Source: Aminiphilus circumscriptus DSM 16581 (GTDB taxonomy: Bacteria; Synergistota; Synergistia; Synergistales; Aminiphilaceae). Taken from it: a DNA stretch of 64,000 nucleotides. The DNA lies in the NCBI RefSeq assembly GCF_000526375.1, contig NZ_JAFY01000007.1, positions 310,001 through 374,000 of the forward strand, given 5' to 3'. Shown piece by piece: positions 8,636 through 16,835 of this stretch. The translations under genes were made by a program, and so were the position numbers. Position 1 is the stretch's first letter, and the number at the start of each line of letters is the position of its first letter. The notes under the pieces are model-generated. The model ran no database searches. It saw only the letters and a program-made list of their open reading frames with translations, and had not been told where the DNA came from.

Positions 8636-9841
8636 GTGCTTGAACACCTGGGCGACATCAACTGGAAGCTCCTGATCGTTCTTATTCTCGTGAGTGCTGT
8701 TGTGGCCTACGTGGGAGACGTGTTGGGCATGCGCATCGGGAAAAAGCGCATCTCCATCTTCGGCTTACGGCCCCGCTACACCTCGTCGATTGTCACCGCG
8801 GTGACGGGAGTGATCATCACCCTTGCCACCCTGTTCATTCTCTCCACCACCACGGACACGGTCCGAACGGCGCTGTTCAGCCTCAAATTCGTTCAGCGAC
8901 AGATCACCGAACTTACCTCCCAACTCCAGGAAAACCAGCAGGAAATGCAAGCGCTGGAACTCCGGCTTTTCGAGAATCAGGCGGAGCTTGCCACGAAGCG
9001 TCAGGAACTGGCCCAGGTGGAAAAGCGCCTTGCCGAAAGCGAGGAGTCGCTGCGAACCCTTCAGGAGCAGCTCGAGCGTTCTCTCGCGGCGAAGAGTGCC
9101 GCCGAGGAGCGCCGCCAGAAACTGGAAGGAGAGGTGCATCGTCTCGAGGTGCAACGGACCGAACTGGAAAAGGACATCGAGGCGCTCCGAACGGGTCTCG
9201 AGCAGATCCGTGCGGGGCGCATCATCGTCCTGGCCGGAGAGATCATCGCCCAGTTGCCTCTTCCCCAGGGGAGCGATGACGTTGCGGCGGAAGAGGCCAT
9301 CCGGTCTCTCCGCGAGCGTGCCGTTGTGGTGATCCGCCGTCGCCTTCCCGAAGGTTCCGAGGAAATGCCCGTCGAGATCAGCGCTGATTCCCTTCGTCAG
9401 GTGCTCGATCAGGTTGGCGCGGATGGGGCTCCCCTGCGTATGGTGCTTCGCCTGGTGGCCAGCTCCAACGCCGTTCTCGGCGAGCGCGTGCAGACCAAAG
9501 TCGAGGCGCTGGAGAGCACGCGGATCTACGAGGCGGGGACGGTTCTGCTCGTGCGCAGGATCCAGGGAGGACTTACACTCGATGCGGCGGAAGCGAAACT
9601 CTACGAAATCCTCGCGGAGGTGAACGGAAAAGCCACGGCGGACGGCGTGCTGCGCGATCCGCTTCGTGGAACGGTGGGTACTCTCGCCGCGGCGGAGTTC
9701 TTCGACGCCGTGGAGAAGATCGCCTCTTCGAAAGGAACGCTCGAACTCATCGTCACCGCCGCGGAGACCACCTTTACGGAAGGGCCCGTGCAGGTGAAGT
9801 TGGAAGTGCGTTCCCCTGAGGAGGAAACTGAGGTACAATAA
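8636..9841 (+). CDS. DUF3084 membrane-anchored coiled-coil protein
   Basis: This 401-residue protein matches the DUF3084 family of unknown function. Two N-terminal membrane helices are visible: INWKLLIVLILVSAVVAYVG and, after the conserved link RIGKKRISIFGLRPRYTSSI, VTAVTGVIITLATLFILSTT. Residues of about 85-200 form a long coiled coil rich in Glu, Gln and Leu. A globular C-terminal domain follows. Start GTG 8636 is chosen because the family begins just before the first helix and a GGAG at 8621-8624 fits. A periplasmic-facing scaffold role is possible but not shown. Confidence 0.8.
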   Translation: MLEHLGDINWKLLIVLILVSAVVAYVGDVLGMRIGKKRISIFGLRPRYTSSIVTAVTGVIITLATLFILSTTTDTVRTALFSLKFVQRQITELTSQLQENQQEMQALELRLFENQAELATKRQELAQVEKRLAESEESLRTLQEQLERSLAAKSAAEERRQKLEGEVHRLEVQRTELEKDIEALRTGLEQIRAGRIIVLAGEIIAQLPLPQGSDDVAAEEAIRSLRERAVVVIRRRLPEGSEEMPVEISADSLRQVLDQVGADGAPLRMVLRLVASSNAVLGERVQTKVEALESTRIYEAGTVLLVRRIQGGLTLDAAEAKLYEILAEVNGKATADGVLRDPLRGTVGTLAAAEFFDAVEKIASSKGTLELIVTAAETTFTEGPVQVKLEVRSPEEETEVQ

Positions 9842-9889
9842 ACACACATCCTGCGTTTCCTCGGGGAAGACGAAGGGAGATCTGGAGAA

Positions 9890-10108
9890 ATGCTGATCGT
9901 GGCATGCCAGCTTTGCGGTGAAGTGAAGGTTTTGGCGGGTGCTCCCGACGCGGATGGCATGGCCCGGGCCATGTGGATATGTCCTCGCTGCGGTACCGGC
10001 CAGGTGGTGCAGCTTCCGGTGAGTGCCGATGCCCGCGGAGGCGATTTGCGGCGTATCTGTGTCGGCATGTCTCTCGGCGGCGCTGATTCCGCGACGGCTC
10101 GGTCGTAA
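9890..10108 (+). CDS. small putative zinc-ribbon protein
   Basis: This 72-residue protein has two CxxC knuckles, ACQLCGEVKVLA and WICPRCGTGQVV, 27 residues apart, the pattern of a zinc ribbon. A good ribosome site (AGGGAG...GGAG) precedes the ATG. The C-terminal part, after about residue 48, has no recognisable features. I do not recognise a family. It sits 48 bases after the DUF3084 gene and 30 before an acetyltransferase gene, so the three may be co-transcribed. Confidence 0.55.
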   Translation: MLIVACQLCGEVKVLAGAPDADGMARAMWICPRCGTGQVVQLPVSADARGGDLRRICVGMSLGGADSATARS

Positions 10109-10138
10109 AGGCCGTTTCCGACGCATCCGGGTTGCTCC

Positions 10139-10579
10139 GTGCCGAAAGTGCCGCACCCCATTCCGCAGGGGTATCTGTTCTACGACAGCAAACTGGCCGT
10201 GGACGCGGAGAGCATACATAACCTCTACCTTTTCACACGATGGGGGAGAAGCCGTTCTCTCGAGGAGATCCGAAAAATGCTCGAGGGGAGCAGCATGTGC
10301 TTTTCCGTCCACTTCGAGTGCAAGGTAGTGGCCTTCTGTCGTCTTCTTACGGATTTTGTCTTTCGCGGGTCGCTCTGGGACATCCTGGTTCATCCCGACC
10401 ACCAGGGCAAGGGGCTGGGATCCGCGCTGATTGAATATGTCTTGGAACATCCGGCGGTGCGCAAGATCCCGCTTCTCATCACCTATACCAGCGACTTGGC
10501 GCCCTTTCTCGCCCCTCACGGATTCGAGCATAGGGAAGGGGCGGTCATGTTGCTTCGCAGACCGATAGAATATTCCTGA
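10139..10579 (+). CDS. GNAT-family N-acetyltransferase
   Basis: This 146-residue protein has a GNAT fold. The acetyl-CoA loop is clear: WDILVHPDHQGKGLGSALIE, matching V-HPxxQGxGxGxxL. The C-terminal strand pair reads LLITYTSDLAPFLAPHGFEH. The substrate cannot be predicted. The start is GTG 10139 with a weak ribosome site (CATCCGGG). A hairpin shortly after the stop may end the transcript. Confidence 0.85.
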   Translation: MPKVPHPIPQGYLFYDSKLAVDAESIHNLYLFTRWGRSRSLEEIRKMLEGSSMCFSVHFECKVVAFCRLLTDFVFRGSLWDILVHPDHQGKGLGSALIEYVLEHPAVRKIPLLITYTSDLAPFLAPHGFEHREGAVMLLRRPIEYS

Positions 10580-10591
10580 CGTGATTTTCCC

Positions 10592-10618
10592 CACAGCTTT
10601 TTCCGGGAAAAGGCTGTG
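10592..10618 (+). terminator. hairpin after the acetyltransferase gene, weak terminator
   Basis: CACAGCTTTTTCC pairs with GGGAAAAGGCTGTG with one bulge. There is no run of T afterwards, so termination may be inefficient. It lies 12 bases after the stop at 10579. Confidence 0.5.
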
Positions 10619-10632
10619 AGAAATGTTGTACG

Positions 10633-10661
10633 TTGACATTTCTTTCCAGGCACTGTATAAA
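10633..10661 (+). promoter_or_regulatory. near-consensus sigma-70-type promoter for metK
   Basis: TTGACA at 10633-10638 (perfect -35) and TATAAA at 10656-10661 (5/6 of -10) are 17 bases apart. This is the best promoter match seen in the window. The predicted start, near 10668, would put a MITE copy inside the metK leader. Confidence 0.75.
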
Positions 10662-10674
10662 ATGTACATTACAA

Positions 10675-10774
10675 GGAAGCTCCGAAGAAAGACCTTTCGC
10701 TTTCCCTTGACTCGGGTCGCGTCAGGCTCTGCGAGGCGCCCGGCAGGGCTCACGTAGCCTTATTCAGAGATTCC
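10675..10774 (-). repeat. MITE-like element, copy C, in the metK leader
   Basis: This inverted copy relative to A and B lies just after the metK promoter and 77 bases before the metK start. On the minus strand it reads GGAATCTCTGAATAAGGCTA, then CGGGCGCCTCGCAGAGCCTG and CGACCCGAGTCAAGGGAAAG. Its right end (GGTCTTTCTTCGGAGCTTCC) has diverged from that of copy B. It will be transcribed as part of the metK 5' leader if the promoter call is right. Confidence 0.8.
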
Positions 10775-10851
10775 ACAAGGTTGACGTTTCTCTGCCCGTG
10801 ATGTTCCTTATGCATGGGCAGTAATGTTGTGTTGCGGAGGTGCGGTAGGTT

Positions 10852-12054
10852 ATGGCGAACGAGCGTTTTCTCATTACGTCCGAGTCGGTGACGGAAGGGC
10901 ATCCGGACAAGCTGGCGGACCAGATCTCCGACGGAGTTCTCGACGCGATTCTCGAGCAGGACCCCATGGGACGAGTGGCCTGTGAGACTCTCGTCACCAC
11001 CGGATTGGTCGTTGTCGCGGGAGAGATCACCACGTCCTGCTACGTGGAGATCCCGGCCCTTGCGAGATCCATCGTCAAGGAAATCGGCTACACCCGAGCG
11101 AAGTACGGATTCGACGGGGATACCTGCGCGGTGATCACCGCCATCGACGAACAGTCTCCCGACATCGCCCAGGGAGTGGACAAGGCCCTGGAAATCCGCG
11201 AAAAAGACATGAACGACGATGAAATCGACAAAGTCGGCGCAGGCGATCAGGGCATGATGATCGGCTATGCCTGCAATGAATGCGAGGAATATCTGCCTCT
11301 TCCCATTGCACTGGCCCATCGTCTGGCTCGGCGGCTCGCCAAAATGCGCAGAGACTGCGTTCTCCCCTATCTGCGTCCCGACGGAAAAACCCAGGTGACG
11401 CTGGAATACGAGGGGAGAAAAGCCCTCCGTGCAGACACCATCGTCGTCTCCACCCAGCATCATCCCGAAGTGGAGCAGAAACAGATCGCCGCGGACATCC
11501 TGGAGCACGTCATCAGGCCGGTGATCCCTGCGGCGCTGCTGGACGGAAAGACCCGTCTTCTCGTCAACCCCACGGGCCGCTTTGTGCTGGGCGGCCCCAT
11601 GGCGGATACTGGTCTCACGGGACGCAAGATCATCGTCGATACCTACGGCGGTGTTGCGCCTCATGGTGGAGGTGCCTTCTCCGGCAAGGATCCCACCAAG
11701 GTGGACCGTTCCGCCGCGTACATGGCCCGCTATGCCGCAAAGAACATCGTCGCCGCGGAGCTGGCGGAGGTGTGTCAGATCCAGGTGGCCTACGCCATCG
11801 GTGTGGCCCATCCCGTTTCCATCATGGTGGAGACCTTCGGTACCGGCGTCGTGGACAACGCCACGCTCACGAGGTTTGTGCGCGAACAGTTTGACTTCCG
11901 TCCCGCCGCCATCATCCGGGATCTGGAACTTCGCAAGCCCCAGTATCGCCGGCTCGCCGCCTATGGACACATGGGACGCATCGATCTGGATCCTCTGCCC
12001 CGGTGGGAGTGCACGGATCGGGCCGAGGCGCTTCGCAAGGCCGCGGGGCGCTGA
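10852..12054 (+). CDS. metK: S-adenosylmethionine synthetase
   Basis: This 400-residue cytosolic enzyme makes S-adenosylmethionine from methionine and ATP. Family landmarks: [20 protein letters not shown] (His and Asp at the active site), the phosphate loop [16 protein letters not shown], and [20 protein letters not shown]. Asp and Lys residues of the metal and triphosphate site are all present. The length is normal. The gene appears to stand alone, with its own promoter and a ~180-base leader that includes a MITE copy. No SAM riboswitch motif was recognised in the leader. A GGAGGTGCGGTAGGTT segment precedes the ATG. Confidence 0.97.
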   Translation: MANERFLITSESVTEGHPDKLADQISDGVLDAILEQDPMGRVACETLVTTGLVVVAGEITTSCYVEIPALARSIVKEIGYTRAKYGFDGDTCAVITAIDEQSPDIAQGVDKALEIREKDMNDDEIDKVGAGDQGMMIGYACNECEEYLPLPIALAHRLARRLAKMRRDCVLPYLRPDGKTQVTLEYEGRKALRADTIVVSTQHHPEVEQKQIAADILEHVIRPVIPAALLDGKTRLLVNPTGRFVLGGPMADTGLTGRKIIVDTYGGVAPHGGGAFSGKDPTKVDRSAAYMARYAAKNIVAAELAEVCQIQVAYAIGVAHPVSIMVETFGTGVVDNATLTRFVREQFDFRPAAIIRDLELRKPQYRRLAAYGHMGRIDLDPLPRWECTDRAEALRKAAGR

Positions 12055-12085
12055 AAAAGAACGAACGCGTGGGAAGAAACTCTTT

Positions 12086-12125
12086 GACGGCAGCGGGGGC
12101 GTTCGATTTCGCCCTCGCTGCCGTC
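12086..12125 (+). terminator. hairpin after metK
   Basis: GACGGCAGCG (12086-12095) pairs with CGCTGCCGTC (12116-12125); the inner bases GGGGCG and CGCCCT can extend the stem. Only short T-rich sequence (TTCCGTTCC) follows. It probably ends or weakens metK transcription. Confidence 0.6.
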
Positions 12126-12206
12126 TTCCGTTCCTCCGGCAAAAAAACCGGAGTGTCGTTCGCCGGGCGTTCTCGAGGCGGAACGTTTCCGGTTCTGCTG
12201 TAGGGC

Positions 12207-12890
12207 ATGTTCACCTTTCTGCGACAGGTTTTCTGCCATCTCCTCTGGCCCGCAGTCTGCCCGCTCTGTGGACGCATGGCGGTTCCCGTTTGTCCCGCCT
12301 GTCTCGACGCGCTTCTTCCACCGCCGACACCGGTCTGTCCCCGTTGTGGTGTTCCCGCACCCTGTCCGGCACATCCCGATCTGCCGCCGCTCTTCTTCGG
12401 CACCCTTCACGACGGCATGCCGCGGCGTCTTCTCCTCGATCTCAAATACCGAGGTCAGTCCTCTCTCGGCATCCCCATGGGGCACGCGCTCGGCCGGCTC
12501 GTCGCCGCGTGCCCGAGCTTCCCCGAGGGCGATCTCGTTCCCGTTCCGCTCCATCGGGGGAGTCCGCGTTCCTTCAATCAGGCAAAACTTCTCGCGGAAG
12601 GAATGGCCTCGGTTCTCTCCCGCCCGGTCCGAGATGTGCTGGAATGGCAAAGAGCCCTTTCGCCACAGGCGGAACGCTCCGCCGCCGACCGCAGAAGCCT
12701 TCCCGAAGAGGCCCTTTCGGTGCGCCGCTGTTCAGGTCCCTTGAGAGGCGTTATACTTGTCGATGATGTGTGCACCACGGGAACCACGTTCCTGCGGGCC
12801 GCCGGCGCGGTGATGCGTGCCGGTGGAGCGGTGTCCGCTCTGGTTTCCTGGAGTCGCTCCCGGGGAGGGAATCCGCATGGCCCACTTTGA
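12207..12890 (+). CDS. comFC: ComFC-family phosphoribosyltransferase
   Basis: This 227-residue protein has the ComF/GntX layout. An N-terminal four-cysteine zinc region (CPLCGR, CPACLD, CPRCGVPAPC) is followed by a phosphoribosyltransferase domain. The PRPP-binding motif reads GVILVDDVCTTGTTFLRAAG, and a DLVPVPLHRGSPRSFNQAKL block matches the family's VPVPxxxxRxxxRGFNQAxxLA. In naturally competent bacteria ComFC aids DNA uptake or recombination. Here its place before yvyF and flgM repeats the Bacillus comF-flagellar order. It overlaps yvyF by 14 bases. Confidence 0.9.
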   Translation: MFTFLRQVFCHLLWPAVCPLCGRMAVPVCPACLDALLPPPTPVCPRCGVPAPCPAHPDLPPLFFGTLHDGMPRRLLLDLKYRGQSSLGIPMGHALGRLVAACPSFPEGDLVPVPLHRGSPRSFNQAKLLAEGMASVLSRPVRDVLEWQRALSPQAERSAADRRSLPEEALSVRRCSGPLRGVILVDDVCTTGTTFLRAAGAVMRAGGAVSALVSWSRSRGGNPHGPL

Positions 12891-13278
12891 TCTGCGCAGT
12901 TGTGCCGTCTGCGGCAACGCCTTCGTGAGCGCCGGCACCTCGTCGGTGTGCAACGAGTGCCGGGTCGAACTCGACGAGGTGTACGCCTACGTGCGGGATT
13001 TCCTGCGCGCCCACCCCAAGCTCACTCCCACCGTTCAGGACCTGTCGAAACTTCTCGATCTCGACGAAAAATTCCTCCAGGCCCTTGTCGAGGACGGGCG
13101 CATTCAGAAAGTCGAACCCGGGAAGGGGCGACGGAACTGCCAATCCTGCGGTGCCTCCATCGTGACGGGAAACCTGTGCTCTACCTGCTCCCGCAGGATT
13201 CACGCGGACATTCTCAAGGACAAGAAGAACCTCCTGTACATTCATCAGAAATACCGCCGCAACAAAAAGGAGCGTTGA
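12877..13278 (+). CDS. yvyF: YvyF/TIGR03826-type flagellar-operon zinc-finger protein
   Basis: This 133-residue protein has an N-terminal CxxC pair (SCAVCGNAF ... SVCNECRVELDE) and a C-terminal one (NCQSCGASI ... NLCSTCSRRI). A helix-turn-helix-like middle reads TPTVQDLSKLLDLDEKFLQA. The pattern matches the flagellar-operon protein named YvyF in Bacillus, thought to influence flagellar gene expression. The start ATG 12877 is inside comFC and preceded by GGGGAGGGA. The gene ends before a strong terminator, so the comFC-yvyF pair is probably transcribed separately from flgM. Confidence 0.82.
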   Translation: MAHFDLRSCAVCGNAFVSAGTSSVCNECRVELDEVYAYVRDFLRAHPKLTPTVQDLSKLLDLDEKFLQALVEDGRIQKVEPGKGRRNCQSCGASIVTGNLCSTCSRRIHADILKDKKNLLYIHQKYRRNKKER

Positions 13279-13352
13279 GCGCGGTTCCGTCGGCTCTGCG
13301 GTAGCGGTCCTGTGCGACGGTTCCGCGAGCGCCTGCGCCGCGTAACGCCTGG

Positions 13353-13396
13353 GGCGTTTTGTGTGACACACGTGTCGCGCAAAACGCCGATTTTTT
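13353..13396 (+). terminator. strong intrinsic terminator after yvyF
   Basis: GGCGTTTTG (13353-13361) and CAAAACGCC (13380-13388) form the outer stem, with further pairing inside (TGTGACA / TGTCGCG). Six T residues follow at 13391-13396. It separates comFC-yvyF from the flgM transcription unit. Confidence 0.9.
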
Positions 13397-13407
13397 CCTC
13401 GGGTGGC

Positions 13408-13435
13408 TAAAGCTTTTCTCAAGATATTCCGATAC
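13408..13435 (+). promoter_or_regulatory. sigma-28 (FliA/SigD)-type promoter for flgM
   Basis: TAAA at 13408-13411, a 16-base spacer, then TCCGATAC at 13428-13435. The sigma-28 consensus is TAAA-N15/16-GCCGATAA, so the -35 is perfect and the -10 matches at six of eight. It lies 35 bases before the flgM start and directly after a terminator, an ideal position. Confidence 0.75.
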
Positions 13436-13469
13436 TGGAAGCGAGCTTCATGGACAGGGGTGAGGGATC

Positions 13470-13751
13470 ATGATCGACAAGGTGCAGCGCGTTCTGGGTG
13501 CCCAGTATCTGCAGAAAAGCGCGGGGAAATACAAGTCGGCGTCCGGAGAAACCCAAAGCGACGGACTTGAGGTCAGCACCTTCGCCAAAGAGCTGGCCAA
13601 AGCGACGGGCGAACTCAAGAAGCTCCCGGAGATTCGGAGTGAGCGCGTGGACACGCTTCGCGAGCAGGTCGAATCGGGTACGTACAAACCGGACCTGAAT
13701 CTCGTCGCACGGCGTCTTCTCACTGCGGGTATCCTGCAGAAGGAGGAATGA
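13470..13751 (+). CDS. flgM: anti-sigma-28 factor FlgM
   Basis: This 93-residue FlgM should hold sigma-28 inactive until the hook is complete, then be exported. The C-terminal sigma-binding helices read PEIRSERVDTLREQVESGTY and KPDLNLVARRLLTAG, a textbook match to the family's RxxkVxxlkxxIxxGxYxxd pattern. The N-terminal half is rich in charged residues and probably disordered. The gene has its own sigma-28-type promoter, giving feedback control. flgN follows four bases after the stop. Confidence 0.93.
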   Translation: MIDKVQRVLGAQYLQKSAGKYKSASGETQSDGLEVSTFAKELAKATGELKKLPEIRSERVDTLREQVESGTYKPDLNLVARRLLTAGILQKEE

Positions 13752-13755
13752 CCCC

Positions 13756-14202
13756 GTGGTGGAAAAATTGGTTCCTCTGCTCGAGCAACAGGCGCAGACG
13801 CTGCTTGAGCTGTGGAATGTGGTCGTGCAGCAGCGGGAGGCGCTCCGGGAAGAGCGCCTTTCTTCGTTGCAGGACTTGATGAAGAAAGCGCAGGCGCTTT
13901 CCTCCCGGGCCCGAGCTCTGGAGGCCGCCCGCGAAAAGGAGACGAACTCTCTGGCGGGTATCCTCGGATGCGCACCTGTTCTAAGTGAATTTGTCCCCCG
14001 CCTTGCGGAAGCCGAGGCGGGTCGGCTTCGCTCCGCCGGAGACGGATTGTGCAAGGCAGTGCTGAAGCTCAAATCGGAAATGCAGATCCTTTCGAGGCTC
14101 GTGGAGCAGAGCACCATGCTGGGTGAATTGCTCATCGGCGAGTGGCGCCGCCTTGAAGGATCTTTCGGGACGCCGACGGGAGGCTTCGATTTCCGGGGAT
14201 AG
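13756..14202 (+). CDS. flgN: FlgN-type export chaperone for hook-associated proteins
   Basis: This 148-residue, largely helical protein has the size and position of FlgN, the chaperone for FlgK and FlgL. The N-terminal LVPLLEQQAQTLLELWNVVV and VQQREALREERLSSLQDLMK fit the FlgN start. A C-terminal LKSEMQILSRLVEQSTMLGE forms an amphipathic helix, the usual binding site for FlgK/FlgL. Sequence conservation in this family is low, so position between flgM and flgK is part of the evidence. The start is GTG 13756. Confidence 0.82.
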   Translation: MVEKLVPLLEQQAQTLLELWNVVVQQREALREERLSSLQDLMKKAQALSSRARALEAAREKETNSLAGILGCAPVLSEFVPRLAEAEAGRLRSAGDGLCKAVLKLKSEMQILSRLVEQSTMLGELLIGEWRRLEGSFGTPTGGFDFRG

Positions 14203-14237
14203 GCGTGCGGTGCGAACGAAGGAGGGAGAGGTTCGTC

Positions 14238-16793
14238 ATGGTCAGTACCTTTTTCGGCCTTGAGATGGGAAAAAGGGCGCTCAACTACTTCCGAACGGGC
14301 ATGGATACGGCGGGGCACAACATCTCCAATGCCGATATCGAGGGATATTCGCGGCAGCGTGTCCAGGCGTCGAGCACCGACCCTTACACGGTGCCCGGCC
14401 TTTCCAGCCCCTCCTCCCCCGGACAGATCGGAACCGGCGTGGGTGTGGATGCTATCGTGCGCATCCGCGACGCCTTCCTGGACATGCAGTACCGCGAAGA
14501 GACCACGGTTCTCGGCTATTGGGAGCAGATCGAAGAGGTGATGAACACGCTCGAGGTCTTCGTCGGCGAACCGTCCACGGATGGTCTTTCCAGTGCCCTT
14601 GACGACTTCTGGTCCGCCCTCCAGGAGGTGCACACGAACCCCGAGAGCTCCGCTGCCAGAGAAGAGCTGGTCCAGAAGACAATCACTCTCACGACGCTTC
14701 TCGATCAGCTCTCGACGAACTACACGCAGTACCGGGAGGCGCTGAACGAGGAAGTGGCGCTCAAGGTGCAGGAGGCGAACAACTACATCGACCAGATCGC
14801 GGCACTGAACGGCGTCATCGCCGAAGTGCAGGGTGTCGGAGGAAATCCCAACGACCTGCTGGACAGCCGGGACCTTCTGGTGGAGAAACTCTGCAAGCTC
14901 ATCGACTGCACCGTCTCGACGTCTTCCGAGCAGGCGGACGGCGATTACAAGATCTATCTCGACGGCAGGATCCTCGTCCAGGGAACACAAACGCGCCATC
15001 TCGTCCTTGCCCCCGTCGCGGGAAACCTGGGGTACTACGATGTGCAGGTGGAGGACAACGAGTTCGATTACGTGGACAACCCCGATGTGCTCGGCGTCAT
15101 CATCGAACAGCAGGCCTCCGAAGCGGTGCACGTGCTCACCGTGGAGCGCCTCGCCTCCGAGACGTCCTGGGAGATCGGCAACGGCAACGACCGCGTCGAA
15201 CCTCAATATACGGACGAGGCATTGAATCTCTCCGGCAGCTTCAGCATCACCGTGAGCAGCTCGGGAACACAGAAGACGAGTTCCTCGTTCGACGGAAGCG
15301 CCGCCACCGCCATCGCCCTTGACGTGCCTGCGAGTACGGACCCTACATCCTATCAGTTCCGCATCGCCTCCGGAGATTTCGAGAGCATCATCACCGCTTC
15401 CTGGAATGCGGGGGCCGCTCAGTGGGAACTGACGGACAATCACGGATCGACGCAGGTGAACGGCTCCGGTGCCGGTGGCGCCCTGTTGCTTTCCGACCTG
15501 CAGGCTTTTCTCTCCGACACGGTCTATACCGACGCGAGGCTCAACGTGAGCGTCGGCGAGAACACCGCCGGAACGAAATCTTGGCTCAAGGTCGCCTCCA
15601 CGGAGAACAGCCTTCTTTCCTTTACGGACGTCAAGGGAGATCTCCTCGCGGGCAAGCTCGGCATGGCCGACGAGGGAGTTACCGTGGAGATCGAAATCAC
15701 CGAAGAGGACACGCTGGAGACGATCCGGAACAAGATCAACGGTCACTTCGCGGCCTCCGACGATGATCCCGATTCGCCGGAGCAGTGGCTCCACGCGGAG
15801 ATCCGCTACGACGAAGTCACGAACAGCCACTATCTCGTGCTCCAGAGCAACGTCGTCGGCGAGGCGTACCGGATCAATGTGGGCGGCGACGAGGGCGGCA
15901 GCCTCTACGCAGCACGCAAGCTCGGTCTCGTCAATACCGAGGACACGGCCCTCGGCGTCGAGCAGAACTCCACCAGCGTGCTCACCCGGGCGCAGGACGC
16001 AGTGGTCATGCTTGACGGCGTGCGCTACATGTCCTCGGAGAACACCTTCACCGAGGCGCGCCTGCTGTCCAAGAGCGACGGCTATGCGGCGTCCACCCTG
16101 CAGACGGTCTGCACGGGGATCCACTTCACCCTGAAGGCGACGGGCACCTCGGGAATCACCGTGGATCATCACGTTCAGGGCGGGGAGATCGCGGCACTTC
16201 TGGAGGCCAGGGACGACATCATTCTGAGCCATCTCGCCACCTTCGACGAAATCGCCTACGAGCTCGCCCAGGAGATGAACGCCATCCACTATGCCGGGCA
16301 CGGTTACGGTGACAGCGCCACGGAAACCGGCATCGCCTATTTCGACCCCATTGCACTCCGGTCCGGTGCCTCCACCAAGCTGAGCCTCAATGCGGCCATA
16401 GAGAAGAACGCGAATCTCATCGCCGCCGCGAGCGACGACGGCAACGGCTACACGTGCGGTTCCGGCGACGGAAGCAACGTGCTTCGCATGGCCCAGCTCA
16501 AACAGGCCACCGTGCTCAATGGAAACAGTGCCAGTTTCAACGGCTACTACGAGACCTTCATCGCGAAGATCGGCAGTGAGGGACTGCGTGCCACTACCAT
16601 GGCGTCCAATCAGCGGGCACTGGTAAACCAGATCGAGACGCAGCGCCAATCGGTGATGGGAGTCAACCTGGACGAGGAGATGATGGACATCATCCTCTTC
16701 AATCAGGCGTTCAATGCCATGTCCCGGTTCATCACCACCCAGGACGAGATCCTGGACAAGATCATCAACGGCATGGGCGTCGTCGGTCGCTGA
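14238..16793 (+). CDS. flgK: hook-associated protein 1 (hook-filament junction), FlgK
   Basis: This 851-residue protein joins hook and filament. The N-terminus has the rod/hook motif GMDTAGHNISNADIEGYSRQ, and FlgK blocks follow, including VNNYID-like EANNYIDQIAALNGVIAEVQ and GGNPNDLLDSRDLLVEKLCK. The C-terminal helix reads LVNQIETQRQSVMGVNLDEE, then FNQAFNAMSRFITTQDEILD. It is much longer than E. coli FlgK (about 547), owing to a 300-residue central insertion. ATG 14238 is preferred to an upstream GTG because AAGGAGGGAGAGG sits just before it and the family starts there. Confidence 0.93.
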   Translation: MVSTFFGLEMGKRALNYFRTGMDTAGHNISNADIEGYSRQRVQASSTDPYTVPGLSSPSSPGQIGTGVGVDAIVRIRDAFLDMQYREETTVLGYWEQIEEVMNTLEVFVGEPSTDGLSSALDDFWSALQEVHTNPESSAAREELVQKTITLTTLLDQLSTNYTQYREALNEEVALKVQEANNYIDQIAALNGVIAEVQGVGGNPNDLLDSRDLLVEKLCKLIDCTVSTSSEQADGDYKIYLDGRILVQGTQTRHLVLAPVAGNLGYYDVQVEDNEFDYVDNPDVLGVIIEQQASEAVHVLTVERLASETSWEIGNGNDRVEPQYTDEALNLSGSFSITVSSSGTQKTSSSFDGSAATAIALDVPASTDPTSYQFRIASGDFESIITASWNAGAAQWELTDNHGSTQVNGSGAGGALLLSDLQAFLSDTVYTDARLNVSVGENTAGTKSWLKVASTENSLLSFTDVKGDLLAGKLGMADEGVTVEIEITEEDTLETIRNKINGHFAASDDDPDSPEQWLHAEIRYDEVTNSHYLVLQSNVVGEAYRINVGGDEGGSLYAARKLGLVNTEDTALGVEQNSTSVLTRAQDAVVMLDGVRYMSSENTFTEARLLSKSDGYAASTLQTVCTGIHFTLKATGTSGITVDHHVQGGEIAALLEARDDIILSHLATFDEIAYELAQEMNAIHYAGHGYGDSATETGIAYFDPIALRSGASTKLSLNAAIEKNANLIAAASDDGNGYTCGSGDGSNVLRMAQLKQATVLNGNSASFNGYYETFIAKIGSEGLRATTMASNQRALVNQIETQRQSVMGVNLDEEMMDIILFNQAFNAMSRFITTQDEILDKIINGMGVVGR

Positions 16794-16835
16794 GACGCCG
16801 CGTAGGGTTCCCGGAATCAGGAGGAGGGAGTAGGT

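Noticed and set aside
10662-10851. SAM riboswitch in the metK leader
   Set aside because: More than half of the leader is the MITE copy, and no conserved SAM-I, SAM-II or SAM-IV core could be recognised.
13419-16649. A 1076-codon open frame on the minus strand opposite flgM-flgN-flgK
   Set aside because: It is an antisense shadow of GC-rich genes with strong family matches on the plus strand; its translation has no recognisable domain and odd composition.
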